Assembly: GCA_016714085.1 (NCBI GenBank)
Contig: JADJNW010000039.1
Coordinates: 62,001-126,000, forward strand
Length of the DNA stretch: 64,000 bases
Source: Saprospiraceae bacterium
GTDB taxonomy: Bacteria > Bacteroidota > Bacteroidia > Chitinophagales > Saprospiraceae
Direction of reading: 5' to 3'
The notes beneath the pieces were generated by a model. That model had not been told where the DNA came from, searched no databases, and worked only from the letters and a program-made list of their open reading frames with translations. This document shows positions 8,799 to 18,113 of the stretch, piece by piece. The number at the start of each line of letters is the position of its first letter. The first letter of the stretch is position 1. The translations under genes and the position numbers were made by a program.

Positions 8799-9827
8799 TT
8801 ATTTAAACATCTTGAAACAATCGTTGTACCGTGATTTGCGCCGACGACTTTGCAATTCTTTGCTGTCATCGAAATTGATGGTCAACGAAATTTCGTGCGT
8901 ACCGCCGGGATTTGCTGAAGCTAACTGCGAAATTGTAAAATCATAACTGTACCCAATCCGCAAAATGCCTTCGCGGAAACCCGCTAAAACCATAGCTGCA
9001 TCTGCATTGCTAAATCCCTGTCGATAGTAAACGCCTCCAAAGAACTGCCCAAAGCCGGCATAAGCGCCAACATTGATTTGCCCGAAGTCACCTTGTTTGA
9101 CCACAAGCACATTTGGGGATATAAACGCGGGGGCGTTTCGATTATTGCCTCCTTTAACTTCAAATTCTGCACCTCCGTGCAAGGTAATCCGCATCGGGAT
9201 GCCTGCACCCAGATTTTTATTGACTTCAAAGAAGCTATCATCGGGATTGTTAATATGTTTCACCGATACACCTCCGTAAAAATTTTTATTATAAATTAAT
9301 AATCCGGCTGCAATATCAACTGCAGTGCTATTCAAATTGTCAGGACGTTGTTCGGCGCTTTGGTTGGGATTGCCGGAAGGTCCTTCAAATCCGTCAATTG
9401 GGTCAATCTGATCGCCAAATTGCAATCGATCCCAGTCCAGGGTACTGCGAATCATGCCTGCTTCAACGCCAAATTTAACAAATGCCTCGTTCGTGATTTG
9501 TAAACGGTAACCATACACCCCGCTGAAACGATTGGTTTTATAGACACCATCCATCGCGTCATCCGCCATCAAAATAATACCGAAGCCACTATTGAGCGCT
9601 TCCAAAGGCTGCTCATAAGATGCCGCATAAGTCTGATAACCGCCGGAGATTTGTGCCCATTGATTGCGATAATTGAGCGTGAGGCGCGGGGCAAAAGTAA
9701 CGCCCGCAAAAGCAGGATTGATATGCAAAGGAGCAGCATAGAATTGAGAAAACATAGGGTCTTGCGCTTGCATCGCCCACATTGCCAGTACCCCTAAAGC
9801 GCATAAAAGTATTCGTTTGTGTTTCAT
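8799..9827 (-). CDS. PorP/SprF family type IX secretion outer membrane protein
   Basis: The 342-residue protein has a signal peptide (ILLCALGVLAMWAMQAQ) followed directly by the family hallmark DPMFSQFYAAPLHINPAFAG and then LTLNYRNQWAQI. The rest alternates as expected for a beta-barrel, with IRIGYSYDFTIS near the end. PorP/SprF proteins work with PorK/L/M/N or help attach type B cargo at the outer membrane. Genomes of this group carry many copies, often each beside a partner adhesin; this copy instead sits beside gldJ, back to back with porU. Which system it serves is inference from position. Confidence 0.88.
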   Translation of the reverse strand: MKHKRILLCALGVLAMWAMQAQDPMFSQFYAAPLHINPAFAGVTFAPRLTLNYRNQWAQISGGYQTYAASYEQPLEALNSGFGIILMADDAMDGVYKTNRFSGVYGYRLQITNEAFVKFGVEAGMIRSTLDWDRLQFGDQIDPIDGFEGPSGNPNQSAEQRPDNLNSTAVDIAAGLLIYNKNFYGGVSVKHINNPDDSFFEVNKNLGAGIPMRITLHGGAEFEVKGGNNRNAPAFISPNVLVVKQGDFGQINVGAYAGFGQFFGGVYYRQGFSNADAAMVLAGFREGILRIGYSYDFTISQLASANPGGTHEISLTINFDDSKELQSRRRKSRYNDCFKMFK

Positions 9828-10198
9828 TCTTGCCGGGTTCGTTTAGTAGAAAAATGTTGTCATTCTCATAGTTTTAATAAACCGTAAAGCTTTGATTATT
9901 AATTGCTAAAATAAATCTTATTAAGAATTAATGAACAATTAACACTTCAAATTTATACGATTCTCGTACTTGTAATGAAATACGAGTGGTAATTTTGCAA
10001 AAAAGCCTCGAAACGCCAACAAATTAATCCTGTAAAATGTGTCGCCTGGCTGCCTAAATGGGAGGCAATACAGATTTTTAAACAACGTTTCATTTACAAC
10101 AAAATTGCCATTCTAACCATTTGGTTATTGGCTGTCGGGTGCAAGCAAATGCTTATGCCGATCGTCCATAATCGCAAAATGATAACCCTGCAATTCTC
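9828..10198. other. 371-base divergent region between porP and porU
   Basis: A plus-strand -7 match TAATTTTG (9990-9997) is preceded after 17 bases by TTG (9970-9972), a weak promoter candidate for porU about 200 bases upstream of its start. A short reading frame from about 10096 to 10190 resembles a lipoprotein leader but is too short to support. No terminator or RNA gene is visible. Confidence 0.35.
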
Positions 10199-13100
10199 AT
10201 GAGAAACTTTACACTTTCATTCTTATTGCTCGTTTTTATAGGCTCATTAGCTGCCAATCCTTATTCACTGAATATTTCTTTGGAATGGAGCGATAAGCCT
10301 GTGTCTATTAGCGTTGGTGGCATCAGTTATCAAACCTGGCAATTCAAAGGTGCGGTACTCAGCGATGAATACCCGACTTTACCCTGGGTGATTCGGGATT
10401 TGCCTGTGAATGCTTATGGCGACTTGGTAGTCGAAATAGTGAATGCCCGCTACGAAGCCCTTGATTGGCAAGCCACTTTGGATGATAAATTCTTGAGCGA
10501 AAGCTTGAATTTTATCACAAGCGTTGAAAAACAACGGAATACCTATAATGCTAAAGTTTCATTTGTTCCCATTGTGCGGCACGGCAGCAGCTACGAGCGT
10601 TTGGTAGAGGCGGAATTGCACATCACGCATATTCCTAAGATTGACATTCGCCCACGCGGCCCGCAAAACGTGACGGTTAGCTTATTAAACGATGGCGATA
10701 TTTACAAATTTGCGGTGGAGGAAACAGGAATGTATAAACTCACGTACGATTTTTTAAAAAACAAACTGGGTATTAGCAATCTTGATAATATCGACCCACG
10801 CACCATCAAATTATACGGCAATGGCGGCGGCATCTTGCCAACGTTTATTGGGGATGAGCGCATCGACGATTTAGAAGAAAATCATATATTAATTGTCGGG
10901 GAAGCCGATGGGAAATTTGATGCCGCGGATTATATTCTTTTTTATGGCGAAAATGCGGATAAATGGGGACATGACACTGTTAATCAGGAGTTTAACTTGC
11001 AAAAAAATATTTACGATACAAAAAATTATTATTTTATAAAAATTAATCCGGGAAACGGGCAGCGTATTCAAAATCAGGAATCGCTGAGTACGACCGCTTA
11101 CACTTCCACTACTTTCAATGATTTTGCTCGATTGGAGCAGGAAAAAGTGAATTTATTATATGATTGGGGCGTGCGCACCAGCAAATCTCAAGGCTCCGGG
11201 CAGAAGTTTTATGGTGACTGGTTCCGCACAGCACGGGAATATACATATGATAATTTATTTTCATTTCCGAATATTGTAAGCAGCGTGCCTGCTAAGATCA
11301 AAGCCGAAATGATGCTACGGGCAACGCGCTCTTCTGGTTTTACTTTGGAGATCAATGGACAGCCTTTCACCAGTAGTTTCGCGGGATCGGTGTATGTGCT
11401 GAGCGGTGAAGGTGACAACGAGACAAGCTACGCCAATCTTGCGCGACTGAATGACGCTGCGGTTTTATCAAACGAAACGATCAATGCCAAAGTGCGCTAC
11501 CCTTACCCCAGCGGCGGCGAGGACGGCAGCGAGGGCTGGCTTGATTTTATTCAAATAAACGTGCGTCGACAATTGATCATGTCAGGTAGCCAAATGGCGT
11601 TCCGGGATGCGGAGACTTTGCAATATCCAAATGCCAGTTTTCAAATCGAAAATGCGAATAATAATTTATTTATATGGGATATTTCTAATCCATTAAAGCC
11701 TAAAAATCAAGAATTTAATTTAAATGGCGCGACGCTCAATTTTGGAACGGCTACGAATACGCTCAAAACTTTTGTTGCTTTTGATAAAAACTTCAATTTC
11801 CCGACCCCGGAAGCTATTGGAAAAATTCCTAATCAAAATCTGCATAGCTTAGATAATATAGATTTGCTTATTGTGTATCATGCTGATTTTGAGGGCGAAG
11901 CGCAACGTTTAGCGGATCACCGCGCCAATCATAGTGGACTTTTGGTCGCTTTAGCACGCATTGATCAGATTTATAATGAATTTTCCTCCGGTCGGCAAGA
12001 CCCTACTGCGATCCGCGATTTAGCAAAAATGTTGTACGATCGCAGCAGCAGATTCAAGCATTTACTGCTGTTTGGTGATGGTTCATTCGATCCTAAAAAT
12101 ATTCATGGCAACGGCGGCAATTTTATTCCCGTTTATGAGGCCGAATCAACGAATCCGATTTTTGCTTTCCCGTCTGATGATTATTTTGGCATTCTCAATG
12201 GAACGCAAGCCAATAATGCTTTGGCGGGCGAATTAAATATTGGAGTAGGCAGGCTACCAGTAAAAACAATGGAGGAAGCACAAACCGTTGTTAACAAAAT
12301 TATCAAATACGATACTGCTCCTGATGCGCTTAGCGATTGGCGCAACCGCATGGTTTTCGTGGCGGATGATGAAGATAGCAACCGACATCTGTTGGATGCA
12401 AATGAAATTGCAGATAAAGTGCGCAATAACTTCCGTTTTTTGAATGTAGATAAAATCTATCTCGACGCTTTTCCGCAAGTGGCGGCTTCAGGCGGCGATC
12501 GATTCCCGGAAGCAAAGGCCGAACTCAACCGCTCTGTATTTAAAGGCGTACTGGCTGTTACTTATCTTGGTCACGGTGGTGAAAAAGGTTGGGCACAAGA
12601 ACGTGTATTAGAAATTTCTGATATAGTTAACTGGGACAATAGCAATCAATTACCACTTTTTATTACAGCAACTTGCTCTTTTACGGGTTATGATAATCCA
12701 ACTTTTACGACCGCAGGAGAAGAAACCCTGCTCAATGCACGCGGCGGCGCAATCGCTTTGATGACAACGGTTCGAGCTGTTTACGCTGATCAGAATGCCA
12801 GCCTGACCGAAGCAACGCTGGATCAAATTTTTACCAGAGATAATAGCAAGTATATGTCGCTCGGAGAGGTGATGCAGCGCGCCAAGAACAGCTTTACTAA
12901 TTCTTCTATTGTGACCAATTCTCGGAAATATTCTTTGATTGGCGATCCTTCTATGTATTTGGCGATCCCTGAGTATAATGTGCAAACAACGCGCATCAAC
13001 GGTCAAGACATTTCAACTGCGCGAACCGACACCATTCGAGCTTTGCAAAGAGTTACAGTAGAAGGGATTATCACCGATTTAAATGGTCAGCAATTAAACG

Positions 13101-14080
13101 ATTTTAATGGCATTATCTACCCAACCGTTTTTGATAAAAAGGCGACCGTTGCTACGTTGGCGCAGGATGCTGGGAGCAATCCTACTACTTTTACAGTGCA
13201 GCGCAACGTCATTTTCAAAGGCCGGGCTTCGGTGACGAACGGTGCATTTCAGTTTACATTCGTCGTTCCAAGAGACATCAACTACCAATTTGGCGAAGGC
13301 AAAATCAGTTATTACGGTGCGAATGAAAGCGCTATGACCGACGCTGCGGGCAGTTATGAAAAAGTAATTATTGGTGGGGCTTCCACTGGACTTTCAGACG
13401 ATCAAGGGCCTCAGATAGAGGTGTTTATGAATACAAAAGATTTTGTATTTGGCGGTATTACCAATGCAAGCCCCAATTTGTTGGTGACTTTGCAGGATGA
13501 AAACGGTATCAACATTGTAGGCAATAGTATCGGACACGATTTGGAGGCTGTGTTGGACGGTGATACGCAGAATTCCTTCTTACTCAACGACTTCTATGAG
13601 TCTGATCTCGACGATTATAAGAGTGGCTCGGTGCGTTATCCTTTGTTTGATTTGGCCGAGGGCTTACACGAAATCCGCGTTACCGCTTGGGATGTGGCGA
13701 ATAATGCTGCGCAAGGGTACACCGAATTTTTTGTAACTTCTTCCGGCGAAATTGCTTTGGAACACGTACTTAACTATCCGAATCCCTTTACCGATCGCAC
13801 TTGCTTTCAGTTTGATCACAATATGGCTGGTCAGCAATTGGATATAATGATTCAAATTTTCACGATCTCCGGTCGTTTGGTCAAAACCCTCGAAAAAAAT
13901 ATGCTTTCTGATGGCGCTTTGCGTTTGAGTGATTGTATAGAATGGGATGGTCGCGACGACTACGGCGATCGCCTGGCGCGCGGGGTTTATTTGTATAAGG
14001 TAAAGGTGAGAGCCAATGTGAATGGGGCTTCCGGTATCAAAGGAGAAAGTGATTTTGAAAAATTGGTTATCCTAAAATAA
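10199..14080 (+). CDS. porU: Type IX secretion system sortase PorU
   Basis: PorU is the surface sortase of the type IX system: it removes C-terminal secretion signals and attaches cargo to A-LPS. The 1293-residue protein has a signal peptide (FLLLVFIGSLAANP), an N-terminal beta region and a gingipain-like (C25) catalytic domain. The catalytic pair is visible: histidine in VTYLGHGGEKGW (about residue 792) and cysteine in ATCSFTGYDNP (about residue 826). LLLFGDGSFDPKN precedes them. The C-terminus has LNYPNPFTDRTCFQF, GRLVKTLEKN and GVYLYKVKVRA, a FlgD/type A-like beta domain, as in known PorU proteins that keep their own signal domain. It is followed after 159 bases by porV, its known partner. 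Confidence 0.95.
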   Translation: MRNFTLSFLLLVFIGSLAANPYSLNISLEWSDKPVSISVGGISYQTWQFKGAVLSDEYPTLPWVIRDLPVNAYGDLVVEIVNARYEALDWQATLDDKFLSESLNFITSVEKQRNTYNAKVSFVPIVRHGSSYERLVEAELHITHIPKIDIRPRGPQNVTVSLLNDGDIYKFAVEETGMYKLTYDFLKNKLGISNLDNIDPRTIKLYGNGGGILPTFIGDERIDDLEENHILIVGEADGKFDAADYILFYGENADKWGHDTVNQEFNLQKNIYDTKNYYFIKINPGNGQRIQNQESLSTTAYTSTTFNDFARLEQEKVNLLYDWGVRTSKSQGSGQKFYGDWFRTAREYTYDNLFSFPNIVSSVPAKIKAEMMLRATRSSGFTLEINGQPFTSSFAGSVYVLSGEGDNETSYANLARLNDAAVLSNETINAKVRYPYPSGGEDGSEGWLDFIQINVRRQLIMSGSQMAFRDAETLQYPNASFQIENANNNLFIWDISNPLKPKNQEFNLNGATLNFGTATNTLKTFVAFDKNFNFPTPEAIGKIPNQNLHSLDNIDLLIVYHADFEGEAQRLADHRANHSGLLVALARIDQIYNEFSSGRQDPTAIRDLAKMLYDRSSRFKHLLLFGDGSFDPKNIHGNGGNFIPVYEAESTNPIFAFPSDDYFGILNGTQANNALAGELNIGVGRLPVKTMEEAQTVVNKIIKYDTAPDALSDWRNRMVFVADDEDSNRHLLDANEIADKVRNNFRFLNVDKIYLDAFPQVAASGGDRFPEAKAELNRSVFKGVLAVTYLGHGGEKGWAQERVLEISDIVNWDNSNQLPLFITATCSFTGYDNPTFTTAGEETLLNARGGAIALMTTVRAVYADQNASLTEATLDQIFTRDNSKYMSLGEVMQRAKNSFTNSSIVTNSRKYSLIGDPSMYLAIPEYNVQTTRINGQDISTARTDTIRALQRVTVEGIITDLNGQQLNDFNGIIYPTVFDKKATVATLAQDAGSNPTTFTVQRNVIFKGRASVTNGAFQFTFVVPRDINYQFGEGKISYYGANESAMTDAAGSYEKVIIGGASTGLSDDQGPQIEVFMNTKDFVFGGITNASPNLLVTLQDENGINIVGNSIGHDLEAVLDGDTQNSFLLNDFYESDLDDYKSGSVRYPLFDLAEGLHEIRVTAWDVANNAAQGYTEFFVTSSGEIALEHVLNYPNPFTDRTCFQFDHNMAGQQLDIMIQIFTISGRLVKTLEKNMLSDGALRLSDCIEWDGRDDYGDRLARGVYLYKVKVRANVNGASGIKGESDFEKLVILK

Positions 14081-14204
14081 GTTCTTCGTTTTTTCGTATA
14101 AGATATGGTTGGCAAGGAATTTGATAAGAATTCTTTAACAACTTTATCGGCGAAATTCCCCGATAACCGTTAATAAATTACCAAAATTACCACTATTGAA
14201 ATGC

Positions 14205-14212
14205 TATCTTTG
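14205..14212 (+). promoter_or_regulatory. -7 box candidate for porV
   Basis: TATCTTTG matches the Bacteroidota -7 consensus TAnnTTTG and lies 28 bases before the preferred porV start. No TTTG is found at the right distance upstream, so this is only a partial match. Confidence 0.35.
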
Positions 14213-14239
14213 CAGAATTTTTCAAAAAACGACGATCTC

Positions 14240-15445
14240 ATGAAGAAACTACTACGCTTGACACTGGCAATTCTTGCATTTTTCTTAGTGTCGGAAACGC
14301 TTCCCGCTCAATGCTTTTATGATGCGGATCGCGGAGCTTATTTCAACTTGGACGGAACGCCTTGTACCAATACCGTTTCTACTGCCGTGCCTTTCTTGCG
14401 CATTGTAGCAGATGCTCGTTCCGGCGCGATGGGCGATGTGGGCATCGGGCTTTCGCCGGATCCTAATGCGATTCATTTTAATGCTTCCAAATTGGCATTC
14501 GCTGAACAGGACTTTGCGATGTCGGCGACTTATACGCCCTGGTTGCGTTCGCTGGGCTTGAATGATGTTTATTTGGCATATCTGACGGGGTACAAAAAGG
14601 TGGACGACTTACAAACCGTAGGTTTTGGCTTGCGTTACTTCTCTTTGGGTAGCATTCAGTTTACCGATGTAAACGGCGAACCACTGATCACTGGCAAACC
14701 CAATGAATTTGAGGTAGCGGTGGCTTATGCTCGCCAACTGACTGACAATTTCTCAGCATCGGTAACCGGTAAGTTTATTTATTCCAATCTTGCTGCCGGA
14801 CAAATCGTAAACGGGGAAACCATTGAGCCGGGTATTGCTGGTGCTGCGGATTTCTCTTTTACATATAAAACAGAAATTGATATGAATAATGCCGAATCCA
14901 ATCTAACCGTTGGTTTGGCTGCGACTAATATCGGTTCTAAAATTACTTATACGCGTTCGTTGACGAAAGACTTTATTCCCGCGAATCTCGGCATTGGTGC
15001 TGCCTGGGATATTGATCTGGACGATTATAACCGCATCACTTTTGCTGCGGATATCAATAAATTGCTCGTACCTACGCCTTGCCAGGGTGACAATTGCGAT
15101 ACCGATAACAATGGTATAGACGATTATAAAGAGCAATCTTCCGTACGTGGTATTTTCTCCTCCTTTGGCGATGCGCCCGAAGGTTTCAAAGAAGAACTGA
15201 GAGAATTTGTTTATTCAGCAGGGATTGAATACTGGTACGATCAGCAATTTGCAGTGCGTGCGGGTTATTTCAATGAGCATGTGCAAAAGGGAAACCGCAA
15301 ATTCTTCACCGTTGGCTTGGGTTTAAAATATAATATTTTTGGTTTGAATTTCTCTTACCTGATTCCAACCACCAACCAGCGCAATCCATTGGATAATACA
15401 TTGCGTTTCTCTCTATTATTTGATTTTGGAGCATTTAATGAGTAA
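14240..15445 (+). CDS. porV: Type IX secretion outer membrane protein PorV (LptO)
   Basis: PorV is a FadL-like outer membrane barrel that collects cargo from the SprA translocon and passes it to PorU. The start is placed at ATG 14240 because it gives a clean signal peptide (MKKLLRLTLAILAFFLVSE, then TLPAQC); an in-frame upstream start at 14201 would overlap a -7-like TATCTTTG at 14205-14212. Family signatures are visible: VPFLRIVADARSGAMGDVGIG, then PDPNAIHFNASKLAF, YTPWLRSLGLNDVYLAY and a C-terminal strand ending LLFDFG. About 401 residues. The porU-porV order is the conserved arrangement. Confidence 0.93.
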   Translation: MKKLLRLTLAILAFFLVSETLPAQCFYDADRGAYFNLDGTPCTNTVSTAVPFLRIVADARSGAMGDVGIGLSPDPNAIHFNASKLAFAEQDFAMSATYTPWLRSLGLNDVYLAYLTGYKKVDDLQTVGFGLRYFSLGSIQFTDVNGEPLITGKPNEFEVAVAYARQLTDNFSASVTGKFIYSNLAAGQIVNGETIEPGIAGAADFSFTYKTEIDMNNAESNLTVGLAATNIGSKITYTRSLTKDFIPANLGIGAAWDIDLDDYNRITFAADINKLLVPTPCQGDNCDTDNNGIDDYKEQSSVRGIFSSFGDAPEGFKEELREFVYSAGIEYWYDQQFAVRAGYFNEHVQKGNRKFFTVGLGLKYNIFGLNFSYLIPTTNQRNPLDNTLRFSLLFDFGAFNE

Positions 15446-15447
15446 AG

Positions 15448-15462
15448 CCGAATGGCATTCGG
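15448..15462. terminator. Short palindrome after porV
   Basis: CCGAATG and CATTCGG form a 7-bp perfect inverted repeat around one base immediately after the porV stop. The loop is too tight for all pairs to form; it belongs to the same type as other CCGAWTG palindromes in the window. Confidence 0.35.
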
Positions 15463-15475
15463 TGATTATATAAAA

Positions 15476-15506
15476 AGCCCTGATAGATTTTAAAATCTAC
15501 CGGGCC
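15476..15506. terminator. Bidirectional terminator between porV and rnpB
   Basis: The inverted repeat GCCCTGATAGATTTT / AAAATCTACCGGGC has an AT-rich centre and one mismatch. On the minus strand it is followed by TTTTTATATAA, a good intrinsic terminator for the RNase P RNA; on the plus strand it can end porV. Confidence 0.65.
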
Positions 15507-15511
15507 TTGTC

Positions 15512-15538
15512 GTTTTGCCGATTGTCAATCGGCAAAAC
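15512..15538. terminator. Second hairpin downstream of rnpB
   Basis: GTTTTGCCGATTG and CAATCGGCAAAAC form a perfect 13-bp inverted repeat around one T. It lies just beyond the 3' end of the RNase P RNA. Its core CCGATTG/CAATCGG recurs at 35105-35117. Confidence 0.5.
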
Positions 15539-15652
15539 AAAATTTTGCTACGAGCCAATAAGCCGGATTCTGTAATCCCGACAAGTCGAGATCTCTATCA
15601 TTTATCTACCCTTGCCGTCACCAACAAGATGCATCTGCCTACCCCTCTTGAC

Positions 15653-15672
15653 TGTCCGCCAGCTGGCGGACA
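15653..15672. repeat. 20-bp perfect palindrome inside rnpB
   Basis: TGTCCGCCAGCTGGCGGACA is its own reverse complement. It falls after the P15 CCA-binding loop, in a region where class A RNase P RNAs vary in length, and would add a stable hairpin to the RNA. Confidence 0.7.
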
Positions 15673-15792
15673 ACTAGGCGAGCAACCCAGTTCCTTGGAA
15701 TCAAGATGTACATGGCATTTCAACCCACGGGGTTTACCCCACTGCCAGTTGCCTGGGCAGCGCGTGCGCTCTTACCGCACGATTTCACCCTT

Positions 15793-15820
15793 GCCTGCCG
15801 TAGCTCCAGCGAAGGCGGGC
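15793..15820. repeat. Inverted-repeat insert in the P12 region of rnpB
   Basis: GCCTGCC and GGCGGGC flank 14 bases (GTAGCTCCAGCGAA). It lies between the CR-II and CR-III elements, where the P12 helix is placed. The motif resembles a small palindrome I know as dispersed in Bacteroidota genomes. Confidence 0.55.
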
Positions 15821-16063
15821 TTGCCCGTCCTCTCTTTGCCTCGACGTCGGCGGTATGTTTCTGTTGCACTTTCCGTATTCCGATTTTCATCGAAACCCCA
15901 CCCGTTAGGTGGCGTGGCGCTCTACGTTGTCCGGACTTTCCTCATTCCTGTCTTTCGACAGAACCGCGATAGAGTGGCCCGCAGCAAGTAGCAAATGTAA
16001 TTCATTTACATTAACTTTACGGTGAAATGAATTAGTTCCCTGATCCCGGTTCATATTAAACCT

Positions 16064-17892
16064 TTGAAAAAGAAATATTTATACCTGATTTTAACGGCAT
16101 TAGCGCTTGCAATTATCTTGCTCCAATTCCTTGGGCAATGGACGAGCATTTTTATTATTATTCCTACTGCTATATTTATAATGATCAGCACTTTTATTTT
16201 TCATCATCAAGCTGCCATTAACAATACAGATAATTGGAATACCCGAAGACGCTGGGCTGCTACGGGGTTAAGCTATTTTGCTATTATAATAGGATTGACC
16301 TTGCTTACTTGGTATATCCGGCAATTGGCAGTTGCGCCCGAGGTTTCCCTACAATTACAAAGCTTTTATAGCCTTCACCTCGTTTCCATATTTGCTTTAG
16401 GGAATATTGCGCTGCTTTTAATTTCATTTTATTTGATTTCCCATCGGCTCATGTTGAATATCACCTTGATTGGCTTATCAAAATATACGCGCTTATTAAT
16501 TTTGGGCATCATTTTGGCAATATCTATGCCTATTATTGCTGGGGCCGGACTGCAATTCCCTTTATTATGGTTACTCCTGGCGATTATTATTTACATTTTA
16601 TTATTTGACTTATTTATTGACTATCAAATTCCCGGTATTACATGGTTTATCACCTGGATCGTGCTATTTGCGGTCTATATTGCTATTTTATTATATCGTT
16701 ATGATATAGAAGTTTATAATTCGCTCAATGACTGGATGTCCTTATTTTCTTGTGCGTTTCTAATGCTTATTTTAGTAGTGATGCTGCTGTTTTTGTTGAG
16801 TAGTATTTTCCCTGGGATACGTTTTCCTGTTATTGAAAAACCCAGTTTGCGCAACCGGGTGCAAGTATTGGTGGTCTGGCTTACTTTATTGATTTTCAGT
16901 GTAGTAGGGGCTATTACAATTGTCTTCTTTCAAAATTATGTAGCCGATTGGGAAAAACATATTAGCAATTTTATTGATTGGCTTGTCAAATCCTATGCTT
17001 TCCTACTGTTGGCAATCGGTGTGCTGGCGATTGCGATCGCCAATTCCATTACCCGCCCCATTGTGCGCATTGGCGAGAAGCTTAAAATCTTGCAACTGGG
17101 TAAAAACGAACCCATTTTATGGAGGAGTCAAGATGAAATAGGTGAATTAATTGCCGAATATAACCGCATGATTGCCAAGCTGGAAGATAGTACCGAGCAA
17201 CTTAAGCAATCAGAACGAGAGCGCGCCTGGCGCGAAATGGCGAAGCAAGTGGCGCATGAGATCAAAAACCCGCTGACGCCCATGAAACTTAGCATTCAAT
17301 ATTTGCAGCATACCGCCAAAAGCAATCCGCAGGAGGTGGATGCCATGATGCAACGCGTAGCCAATACACTGATCGAACAAATTGATGGACTGGCGCGCAT
17401 CGCTACTGAGTTTTCTAATTTTGCTCAAATGTCGAAGCCTCAAAATGAGACTTTATCTTAAATGATATTGTGGAATCCGTTTTTAATCTTTTTGCTGAAA
17501 ATCCTGAAGATAGGGCGGCGTTTGAATTAAATTTGCCAGCAGAACCACTCCTTATTTATGCAGATAAAGATCACATTATCAGGGTTTTAAATAATTTGAT
17601 TAAAAACGCTTTGCAAGCTATCCCCGATGAACGGCAAGGTAAGATTCAGGTATCGCTTTCCGCGAATGGAGAACGTGCGCTGCTTCAAGTTGCAGACAAT
17701 GGCATTGGCATTCCATTAGAAATGCAGGAAAAAGTTTTCCAACCCAATTTCACCACCAAAAGCTCCGGCACGGGTCTCGGACTTGCTATGAGCAAAAGCA
17801 TTGTAGAAGCTGCTGGAGGCAGTATTTGGCTGGAGAGTAGAGTGAGCGAAGGCACTAGTTTTTTTGTTGAATTGCCAAAAATAACCGATTAA
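16064..17892 (+). CDS. NtrY-like membrane sensor histidine kinase, one-base frameshift
   Basis: The first frame (16064-17461, TTG start) has several membrane segments, a HAMP domain (ANSITRPIVRIGEKLKILQL) and a HisKA domain with the phospho-accepting histidine in QVAHEIKNPLTPMKLS. It stops at FSNFAQMSKPQNETLS. The second frame, to 17892, holds the ATPase domain: N box NNLIKNALQAIP, G1 DNGIGIP, G2 GTGLGLAMS. Adding one T at 17458-17459 joins them as ETLSLNDIVESVF. The VAHEIKNPLTPMKLSIQYLQ signature and many membrane segments place it with NtrY-type kinases of nitrogen or envelope stress systems. No response regulator gene is adjacent. The break is probably a sequencing deletion; together about 609 residues. 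Confidence 0.85.
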
Positions 17893-18066
17893 TATACGCG
17901 ATAATTTTAATGTAAATCTACCTATAAACGAGGTTAAAGCATCGGAATTAATGATTAATATACATGATAATTTTAATATAAATTAATTTATTTCGCAGTT
18001 TCTATATTTATTTACATCTTTCAATTTTTTCAGAAAAAATTAAAAGTTTCTAAACAGGCAGATAGA

Positions 18067-18094
18067 TTGGTGTGTTCAAAGTTTTGTAGTTTTG
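18067..18094 (+). promoter_or_regulatory. Promoter candidate for the polyprenyl synthase gene
   Basis: TTG (18067-18069) and TAGTTTTG (18087-18094) are 17 bases apart, slightly short of the Bacteroidota optimum. It ends 20 bases before the start codon. Confidence 0.4.
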
Positions 18095-18113
18095 GGCTTT
18101 CAAATTTGCCTGT

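Larger units (their letters stand above)
15547..15992 (-). ncRNA. rnpB: RNase P RNA (bacterial class A)
   Basis: Read on the minus strand the region has the conserved class A elements in order: GAGGAAAGUCCGGAC (15943-15929, P4 5' strand), AGUGCAACAGAAACAUACC (CR-II), AAGGGUGAAAUCGUGCGGUA and AAGAGCGCAC (CR-III), GGGGUAAACCCC (the P15 loop that pairs with the tRNA CCA end), and ACAGAAUCCGGCUUAU near the 3' end (P4 3' strand). The ends were placed by pairing GCUAC (15992-15988) with GUAGC (15551-15547) as P1. About 446 nucleotides. RNase P trims tRNA 5' leaders. Two short palindromes are present in variable arms, listed separately. Confidence 0.95.

Noticed and set aside
15515..15991. Plus-strand reading frame of about 158 residues
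   Set aside because: It is antisense to the RNase P RNA gene, whose conserved elements explain the sequence.
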